Of a stretch of 64,000 bases of DNA, positions 58,492 to 64,000 are shown one piece after another. The stretch is taken from assembly GCF_000686805.1 (NCBI RefSeq), contig NZ_JMLP01000005.1:306307-370306 (forward strand). Reading direction: 5' to 3'. This DNA comes from Bacillus sp. UNC41MFS5 (GTDB lineage Bacteria; Bacillota; Bacilli; Bacillales_B; DSM-18226). Every line of letters starts with the position of its first letter. The first letter of the stretch is position 1. A program made the translations under genes and the position numbers. Under the pieces are notes generated by a model that saw nothing but the letters and a program-made list of their open reading frames with translations, was not told where the DNA came from and ran no database searches.

Positions 58492-58908
58492 ATGCGCGTA
58501 TTGGGTTTAGATGTAGGCACGAAGACAGTCGGTGTTGCGTTAAGCGATGAATTTGGCTGGACTGCTCAGGGCCTCACCACTCTCAAAATCAATGAAGAAA
58601 GAAATGAGTTTGGTTTTGAGGAAATTGGTCAATTAATAAAAGAGTATCAAGTAGAGAAAGTTGTCATCGGTCTGCCTAAGAACATGAACGGGACCATCGG
58701 ACCGCGTGCAGAAGCGAGTATGCAATATGCCAATGAAATTGAAAAGCAATTTGCGGTTCAAACAATTCTTTGGGACGAGCGTCTTACAACCATGGCAGCT
58801 GAGCGAGTGCTACTTGAAGCCGATGTGAGTCGGAAAAAACGGAAGAAAGTTATTGATAAGATGGCAGCGGTAATGATTCTGCAAGGCTATCTAGATAGTA
58901 AAAATTAA
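58492..58908 (+). CDS. ruvX: RuvX/YqgF family nuclease
   Basis: This 138-residue RNase H-fold protein is tied to pre-16S rRNA 5'-end processing and called a putative Holliday junction resolvase. The first acidic residue is in [16 protein letters not shown], the second region is [11 protein letters not shown], and [11 protein letters not shown] carries the third acidic residues. It is in an operon with yrzL and yrzB. Confidence 0.95.
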   Translation: MRVLGLDVGTKTVGVALSDEFGWTAQGLTTLKINEERNEFGFEEIGQLIKEYQVEKVVIGLPKNMNGTIGPRAEASMQYANEIEKQFAVQTILWDERLTTMAAERVLLEADVSRKKRKKVIDKMAAVMILQGYLDSKN

Positions 58909-58920
58909 TGAGGTGAAGAA

Positions 58921-59232
58921 ATGGTAAACGAGCACGAACACGAACATGATGAGGAACAATATATTACATTGGTAGACGAAAATGGTAATGAACAATTACA
59001 TGAAGTACTTTTTACTTTTGATTCTGAGGAATTCGAAAAATCCTATGTATTCTTTTATCCAGTCGGATCTTTTGATGATGATGAAGAGGATGTCGACATT
59101 CATGTCTATGCCTACATTCCAACAGAAGACGGCGGATATGGTCCGTTAATGCAAATTGAAACGGATGAAGAATGGGATATGGTTGAAGAAGTTTTCAATA
59201 CCTTCAACGAAGACCAAGAAGACGAAGAATAG
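58921..59232 (+). CDS. yrzB: DUF1292 protein YrzB
   Basis: The very acidic 103-residue protein (DEEQYITLVDENGNEQ, then VLFTFDSEEFEKSYVFFYP) is the DUF1292/UPF0473 family member always found beside yrzL-ruvX in Firmicutes. The N-terminus has an unusual EHEHEHD His/Glu run that may bind metal, by inference. Function is unknown. It is the last gene before a terminator. Confidence 0.92.
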   Translation: MVNEHEHEHDEEQYITLVDENGNEQLHEVLFTFDSEEFEKSYVFFYPVGSFDDDEEDVDIHVYAYIPTEDGGYGPLMQIETDEEWDMVEEVFNTFNEDQEDEE

Positions 59233-59240
59233 AAAGTGAA

Positions 59241-59271
59241 AAACCGGCCATTTCCATGGCCGGTTTTTTTA
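59241..59271 (+). terminator. Terminator after yrzB
   Basis: A perfect 11-bp stem AAACCGGCCAT / ATGGCCGGTTT with a 4-nt loop is followed by a T run. Confidence 0.9.
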
Positions 59272-59398
59272 TAGATTGCGTTTTATAATCCGACAAATTT
59301 ATTGTTAAATTGACATTTTTCTTACTATATGCTGAAATAATTAAGATGGTCTATTTTTTCGTGCGTCGTTCTATGAGTCAAAGGAAAGGGGGAGTCAG

Positions 59399-60535
59399 AT
59401 GACAACAGACAAAACAGATACAAAAAAAGATGTTATTCGTAAAAAAATGTTAGAACATCAAAAAGAAGCAAAAGTTGTCAGAAAGATAGTTTTGATTATT
59501 TCCATTTTATTGCTATTATTTATACTCTTAATTAGTGGTGGAGGATATTTGTATATAGATTCAGCGCTTAAACCTATTGACGCAGGTAGTAAGAAGTTTA
59601 AACAGGTTGATATTCCGTTGGGTTCATCGGTCACTGGTATTGCCGAAACATTAGAATCAAATGGCATAATAAAGAGTGCAAAAGTATTCAAATATTATGT
59701 TAAGTTAAAAAATGAAGGCGGGTTTATGGCAGGGCAATATCAACTAAGTCCGTCTATGGATGTTCCTGAAATCGTCAATCGCCTCAAGACAGGAAAAGTA
59801 CTGGCACAAGCCAGCTTCAAAATTACGATACCTGAAGGAAAACAACTAAAAGAAATCGCTGCGATAATGGCGAAAGCTACTAAACAGAATGAAAATGATG
59901 TGTTTAATAAATTGAACGATCAGGAATTTATTAAAACATTGATGGCTAAATATCCTGATATCTTAACAGAAGAAATTTTAAATTCTTCAGTGAAATATCC
60001 TCTTGAGGGGTATTTATACCCTGCAACCTATCCGTTTTATAAAAACAATCCCTCAGTAGAGGAAATGGTTGCCGCTATGCTTACGAAAACGCGGGCAGTA
60101 TTATCTGATTATGCGGAACAAAGTGAGAAGAAAAAGCTTTCTGTTCATCAACTTTTGACAATGGCCTCTTTAGTCGAAGAGGAAGCAACCGAAAAAGCAG
60201 ACCGCAAAACGATTGCAAGTGTATTTTATAATCGCATAAAAAAGGGAATGATGCTCCAAACGGATCCAACCGTTCTCTATGCCCAAGGGAAACACAAGGC
60301 AAGGGTATTATATAAGGATCTTGAAGTGGATTCTCCCTATAACACCTATCAAAATACCGGTTTACCTCCTGGTCCAATTGCCAATGCCGGAAAGTCTTCG
60401 ATTGAAGCATCACTTAATCCTGCGCAAACAGATTATTATTACTTCATAGCAACAGCTGACGGAGATGTTATTTTTACAAAAACACTCGAAGAACATAATA
60501 TAGAAAAAGCAAAACATATTACTAGTAAAAAATAA
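59399..60535 (+). CDS. mltG: Endolytic murein transglycosylase MltG
   Basis: MltG cleaves nascent glycan strands and sets their length. The 378-residue protein has a short cytoplasmic head, one membrane helix (about 28-52, IVLIISILLLLFILLISGGGYLY shape), a LysM-like region and a YceG domain. The catalytic Glu is in ASLVEEEATEKADR, with the conserved VFYNRIKKGM and LQTDPTVLYA following. GGGGGAG precedes the ATG. A TTGACA at 59310-59315 may be part of its promoter, but the -10 is unclear. Confidence 0.95.
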   Translation: MTTDKTDTKKDVIRKKMLEHQKEAKVVRKIVLIISILLLLFILLISGGGYLYIDSALKPIDAGSKKFKQVDIPLGSSVTGIAETLESNGIIKSAKVFKYYVKLKNEGGFMAGQYQLSPSMDVPEIVNRLKTGKVLAQASFKITIPEGKQLKEIAAIMAKATKQNENDVFNKLNDQEFIKTLMAKYPDILTEEILNSSVKYPLEGYLYPATYPFYKNNPSVEEMVAAMLTKTRAVLSDYAEQSEKKKLSVHQLLTMASLVEEEATEKADRKTIASVFYNRIKKGMMLQTDPTVLYAQGKHKARVLYKDLEVDSPYNTYQNTGLPPGPIANAGKSSIEASLNPAQTDYYYFIATADGDVIFTKTLEEHNIEKAKHITSKK

Positions 60536-60543
60536 TGGATTCC

Positions 60544-60575
60544 ACGAGGGAAACTATCGCTTTCCCTCGTTTTTG
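60544..60575 (+). terminator. Terminator after mltG
   Basis: The 10-bp stem ACGAGGGAAA / TTTCCCTCGT with a 7-nt loop is followed by TTTT. Confidence 0.88.
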
Positions 60576-60577
60576 TA

Positions 60578-60607
60578 TTGAAATTTACAATTGGTTTATG
60601 ATAAAAT
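60578..60607 (+). promoter_or_regulatory. Sigma-A promoter upstream of a structured RNA and trmR
   Basis: TTGAAA (60578-60583), 18 nt, TAAAAT (60602-60607), with TG one base before the -10 (extended). A transcript would start near 60614, just before the structured element. Confidence 0.65.
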
Positions 60608-60633
60608 AGTTCAAGTGTTTTAATAAAGGATCC

Positions 60634-60738
60634 ATAGCGTAACTCACAGTAAAGGTACTCTAAGCAACAACTGCTTGGAACGCATGATGGCGGATTTTTA
60701 CCGTTAAATGCTGAAGATTACTGTGAACGCTATTTTTT
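60634..60738 (+). ncRNA. Unclassified structured RNA ending in a terminator-like stem
   Basis: The ends pair in two perfect 7-bp helices: ATAGCGT (60634-60640) with ACGCTAT (60727-60733), and CACAGTA (60645-60651) with TACTGTG (60719-60725). Only a small internal loop (4 nt against 1 nt) separates them. Inside are a hairpin CTAAGCA-ACAAC-TGCTTGG (60660-60678) and a second arm GCAT...ATGC (60682-60711) with inner CGG / CCG. TTTTTT follows. I do not recognise it as any known riboswitch. It may be an sRNA or a leader of trmR. Confidence 0.6.
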
Positions 60739-60838
60739 CATGTCTAAAGAGCATTATGGATAGAGATAATAAAAGTATTTTACTTAGAGAATTGCTACAT
60801 GAGTGCAATTCTTATTTAAGGATAGAGGTGAGGGCAGC

Positions 60839-61489
60839 TTGTTAAATGAAAAGCTGCATTCTTATATAGAAGGTCTTATTTCAGAACGAAATCCGTTACT
60901 AACAGAAATGGAAAACTATGCTAGTATTCATAATGTTCCTATTATGGAACTCTCTGGTATAGAAACCATGCTTCAATTATTGCGAATTAATCGTTCGGAA
61001 AGAATACTTGAGGTAGGCACGGCAATCGGTTATTCAGCATTACGAATGGCTGATGCACTGCCAAAAGCCCATATAGTTACCATAGAACGAGATATGGAAC
61101 GGCTGCAAGTGGCAGAAGAATTTATCCAACGTTCGGAACATCATAATCAAATTACTTTGATCAAAGGTGATGCACTAGAGGTTGAGGATGCTGTGAAAGA
61201 ACATGCCACATTTGACGTCATTTTTATTGATGCAGCAAAAGGTCAATATAAAAAGTTCTTCGAAATGTATTCAAAATATTTAAGTGACGATGGAATGATT
61301 ATTACTGATAATGTTTTATTTAAAGGACTGGTTGCCGAACCAGAAATTGAAACAAAAAGAATCCGTAATCTTGTTAAAAAAATTGATGAATTTAACCACT
61401 GGTTAATGAGCCACCCAGATTACCATTCGGTCATTCTACCCGTAGGGGATGGGGTTGCGATAAGTAAAAGAAGAGGTGAGAGTAAATGA
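60839..61489 (+). CDS. trmR: tRNA 5-hydroxyuridine methyltransferase TrmR
   Basis: TrmR (YrrM) methylates 5-hydroxyuridine-34 to 5-methoxyuridine. The 216-residue SAM-dependent O-methyltransferase has motif I ILEVGTAIGYSALRMA (about residues 56-71) and the metal-binding VIFIDAAKGQYKKFFE and ITDNVLFKG stretches. TTG 60839 follows GAGGTGAGGG at 8 nt; the frame to 60803 has no support. It overlaps trhP1 by ATGA. An 8-bp hairpin (60788-60812) lies just before its ribosome binding site. Confidence 0.93.
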   Translation: MLNEKLHSYIEGLISERNPLLTEMENYASIHNVPIMELSGIETMLQLLRINRSERILEVGTAIGYSALRMADALPKAHIVTIERDMERLQVAEEFIQRSEHHNQITLIKGDALEVEDAVKEHATFDVIFIDAAKGQYKKFFEMYSKYLSDDGMIITDNVLFKGLVAEPEIETKRIRNLVKKIDEFNHWLMSHPDYHSVILPVGDGVAISKRRGESK

Positions 61490-62415
61490 AAAAACCGGAA
61501 TTACTTGTAACTCCCTTGACAGTTGATGATATCTTGCCATTAATTGAAGCAGGAGCAGATGCGTTTGTAATTGGTGAACAACGCTATGGGCTGAGGCTGG
61601 CTGGTGAATTTACCCGTGATGATGTACAAAAAACAATTGAACTAGCTCATTCAAAAGATAAAAAGGTCTATGTGGCCTTGAATGCGATTTTTCATAATGA
61701 AAAAATTGCTGAATTAGATGATTATATTAAATTTGTATCAGATGCTAAGGCTGATGCAATTATTTTTGGTGATCCGGCTGTATTAATGACCGTCAGAGAA
61801 GTTGCTCCTGATATGAAACTCCATTGGAGTACGGAAACCACTGGAACTAACTGGTTTACCTGCAACTATTGGGGCACAAAAGGGGCGAAAAGAGCTGTCC
61901 TAGCACGAGAAATAAATATGGATGCCGTTGTGGAAACAAAAGAAAATGCAGAAGTGGAAATCGAAGTCCAAGTTCATGGGATGAGTTGTATGTTCCAATC
62001 GAAACGCTCCTTGCTGGGGAATTATTATGAATACCAAGGGAAGGTATTGGAAATCGAAAACCGCAAAATGGAAAAGAACATGTTTCTCCATGATAAAGAG
62101 CGTGAAAATAAATATCCCATTTTTGAAGACGAAAATGGCACACATATTATGAGCCCAAATGATATTTGTATCATTGATGAACTGCAAGAGATGCTAGAAG
62201 CGGGTGTTGACTCGTTTAAAATAGATGGAATCTTAAAAAGCGCTGAATATATTCTTGCAGTAACAAAGGCTTACCGTGAAGCAATCGATTTGTTTAGTGA
62301 AGATCCAGACGCATATGAAGATAAAAAGGACGAGCTATTAGCTGCAATTGAAGAAATTCAGCCAGAAAATCGTTCATTAGATACAGGATTCTATTTTAAA
62401 GAGACAGTGTACTAA
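61486..62415 (+). CDS. trhP1: tRNA hydroxylation protein TrhP1 (U32 family)
   Basis: This 309-residue U32-family protein is formerly annotated as a peptidase. With TrhP2 it is needed for prephenate-dependent 5-hydroxylation of U34 in B. subtilis tRNA, the step before TrmR. It has the TIM-barrel-like start ELLVTPLTVDDILPLIEAGADAF and the VQVHGMSCMFQSKRSLLGNYY region. It has fewer cysteines than TrhP2. The ATGA overlap with trmR shows coupled translation. Confidence 0.92.
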   Translation: MKKPELLVTPLTVDDILPLIEAGADAFVIGEQRYGLRLAGEFTRDDVQKTIELAHSKDKKVYVALNAIFHNEKIAELDDYIKFVSDAKADAIIFGDPAVLMTVREVAPDMKLHWSTETTGTNWFTCNYWGTKGAKRAVLAREINMDAVVETKENAEVEIEVQVHGMSCMFQSKRSLLGNYYEYQGKVLEIENRKMEKNMFLHDKERENKYPIFEDENGTHIMSPNDICIIDELQEMLEAGVDSFKIDGILKSAEYILAVTKAYREAIDLFSEDPDAYEDKKDELLAAIEEIQPENRSLDTGFYFKETVY

Positions 62416-62429
62416 GGAGGGGTTCAACT

Positions 62430-63701
62430 ATGAATACAGTTAAAGATAAGATTTCTGAAATTATCGATGGAAAACGTGTCATTGTAAAGAAGCCGGAACT
62501 CCTTGCTCCAGCTGGAAATCTCGAAAAATTAAAAATTGCTGTCCATTATGGTGCCGACGCCGTGTTTATTGGCGGCCAAGAGTATGGACTTCGTTCAAAT
62601 GCAGACAACTTTACCTTCGAAGAAATGAAAGAAGGGGTTGAGTTTGCTAAGAGCTACGGAGCAAAGATTTATGTGACCACTAACATTTTTGCTCATAATG
62701 AAAATTTGGATGGATTAGAAGAATATATCCTAGGCTTGAAGGAAACTGGAATTGCGGGAATTATTGTCGCAGACCCGTTAATTATTGAAACCTGCCGCCG
62801 TCTTGCGCCGGAAATTGAAATCCATATTAGTACACAACAATCACTTTCTAACTGGAAGGCAGCTCAGTTCTGGAAAGAGGCCGGGGCAGAGCGAGTCGTT
62901 TTAGCACGTGAGGTAAGTGCTGATGAAATTAAAGAAATGAAAGAAAAGGTCGACGTTGAGATTGAAACCTTTATTCATGGTGCCATGTGTATCGCTTATT
63001 CCGGCCGTTGTACATTGAGCAACCATATGACTGCAAGGGATTCGAATCGTGGTGGCTGCTGTCAATCATGCCGCTGGGATTATGATCTTTACCAACTTGA
63101 AGGAAGCGATGCAGAAGTGGCTCTCTATGAAGAGGGGGACGCTCCGTTTGCAATGAGCCCGAAAGATCTTAACTTAATTCAAGCAATCCCGCAAATGATT
63201 GAACTTGGAATCGATAGTTTAAAAATTGAAGGCCGAATGAAATCCATCCACTATATTGCAACAGTCGTTAGTGTATATCGCAAAGTCATCGATGCCTATT
63301 GCGCCGATCCTGAGAATTTTGTCATACAGAAGGAATGGTTAACAGAGCTGGACAAGTGTGCCAATCGGGAAACAGCACCAGCATTTTTTGAAGGTGTTCC
63401 GGGGTATAAAGAGCAAATGTTTGGTAATCATAGCAAGAAGACAAATTTTGAATTTGTAGGTCTTGTTTTGGATTATAATCCAGAAACCCAAATGGTTACT
63501 CTTCAGCAGCGTAACCATTTTAAACCAGGTGAAGAAGTGGAATTTTTTGGACCTGAAATTCAAAACTTTACACATGTAATTGATAAAATTTGGGATGAAA
63601 AAGGGAATGAATTGGACGCTGCAAGACATCCACTTCAAATTGTACAATTTAAAGTGGACAAACCGGTCTACCCTAACAACATGATGCGAAAGGAGAACTA
63701 G
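62430..63701 (+). CDS. trhP2: tRNA hydroxylation protein TrhP2 (U32 family)
   Basis: This 423-residue U32-family protein is the partner of TrhP1. The start [30 protein letters not shown] segment is near residues 20-45. Cysteines of a likely Fe-S cluster are in [12 protein letters not shown] and [13 protein letters not shown]-terminal beta-barrel domain covers about 335-420. It follows trhP1 by 14 bp with AAGGAGGGG between, and udk starts one base after its stop. Confidence 0.93.
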   Translation: MNTVKDKISEIIDGKRVIVKKPELLAPAGNLEKLKIAVHYGADAVFIGGQEYGLRSNADNFTFEEMKEGVEFAKSYGAKIYVTTNIFAHNENLDGLEEYILGLKETGIAGIIVADPLIIETCRRLAPEIEIHISTQQSLSNWKAAQFWKEAGAERVVLAREVSADEIKEMKEKVDVEIETFIHGAMCIAYSGRCTLSNHMTARDSNRGGCCQSCRWDYDLYQLEGSDAEVALYEEGDAPFAMSPKDLNLIQAIPQMIELGIDSLKIEGRMKSIHYIATVVSVYRKVIDAYCADPENFVIQKEWLTELDKCANRETAPAFFEGVPGYKEQMFGNHSKKTNFEFVGLVLDYNPETQMVTLQQRNHFKPGEEVEFFGPEIQNFTHVIDKIWDEKGNELDAARHPLQIVQFKVDKPVYPNNMMRKEN

Positions 63702-63702
63702 C

Positions 63703-64000
63703 ATGATGCGCAAACCGGTTGTTATTGGTGTAACCGGCGGCTCCGGCTCCGGAAAAACCAGTGTAACAAAATCCATTTATGAAACGTTGAAAGATCATTC
63801 CATTTTAGTGCTAGAACAGGATTATTATTATAAGGACCAGAGTAATTTACCATTTGAAGCGCGTTTGAAAACAAATTATGATCACCCGCTCGCCTTTGAT
63901 AATGACTTACTAATTGAACATATCGAACAACTTTTACGATATGAAATCATCCAAAAACCTGTTTATGACTATTCAATCCATACACGTTCAGACAAGGTCA
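63703..64000 (+). CDS. udk: Uridine kinase, N-terminal part (cut by window end)
   Basis: Udk phosphorylates uridine and cytidine in pyrimidine salvage. The first 99 residues are visible: the P-loop [12 protein letters not shown] (about residues 9-20), [10 protein letters not shown] and NYDHPLAFD, all typical of bacterial uridine kinase. AAAGGAG precedes ATG 63703; a second ATG follows immediately. It is last in the trmR-trhP1-trhP2-udk operon, as in B. subtilis. The 3' end is outside the window. Confidence 0.96.
   Translation, partial: MMRKPVVIGVTGGSGSGKTSVTKSIYETLKDHSILVLEQDYYYKDQSNLPFEARLKTNYDHPLAFDNDLLIEHIEQLLRYEIIQKPVYDYSIHTRSDKV

Overview
The window is a contiguous piece of chromosome from an endospore-forming, low-GC Gram-positive rod of the family Bacillaceae. 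The evidence is the sporulation genes (spoIVFA, spoIVFB, spo0B, safA, coxA-like, bofC, spoVB), AGGAGG-type ribosome binding sites, frequent TTG and GTG starts, T-box leaders, and gene order that follows the minD-to-udk segment of Bacillus subtilis almost gene by gene. It is not B. subtilis itself: an RNase E/G gene sits between spoIVFB and rplU, the glnQHMP block expected between yrrI and alaS is missing, safA is about twice the usual length, and several repeat families are present. A Neobacillus- or Mesobacillus-like species is my best guess, by inference only.

Layout. 1-4.4 kb: end of minC, minD, the spoIVF operon, a REP-like palindrome and rng. 4.4-9.1 kb: L21 leader, rplU-prp-rpmA, then spo0B-obgE-pheB-pheA. 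9.1-14.5 kb: the NAD island, with nifS-niaR divergent from nadB-nadC-nadA and a NiaR operator between them. 14.5-19.3 kb: safA, a CotS/YsxE-like phosphotransferase, a CoxA-like lipoprotein and bofC. 19.3-23.8 kb: a 21-bp repeat array, then ruvA-ruvB-queA-tgt-yajC. 23.8-27.2 kb: a yrzE-like membrane gene with no canonical start codon, yrbG, spoVB and comN. 27.2-37.3 kb: secDF, recJ-apt, relA-dtd, the amidase yrvJ and tiny yrzK. 37.3-41.9 kb: T-box, hisS-aspS, 6S RNA and tcdA.

41.9-45.6 kb is the accessory stretch. It is inserted between tcdA and rarA, which are neighbours in B. subtilis. It holds an exactly phased 52-bp tandem array whose units carry a co-varying hairpin, a NERD-domain gene killed by one nonsense codon, and a two-gene ABC exporter. 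45.6-64 kb returns to the core: rarA, cymR-iscS-mnmA, yrrB, recD2, small genes, yrrI, T-box and alaS, yrzL-ruvX-yrzB, mltG, then trmR-trhP1-trhP2-udk. A strongly structured, apparently undescribed RNA lies just upstream of trmR.

How the parts work together. The spoIVF operon, bofC and spoVB act in the mother cell on pro-sigma-K control and cortex synthesis; safA and its neighbours build coat and cortex. NifS supplies sulfur for the NadA cluster, while IscS feeds MnmA. TrmR with TrhP1/TrhP2, Tgt with QueA, MnmA and TcdA make the window unusually rich in tRNA anticodon-loop modification. Prp and the extended N-terminus of L27 form a protease-substrate pair encoded back to back.
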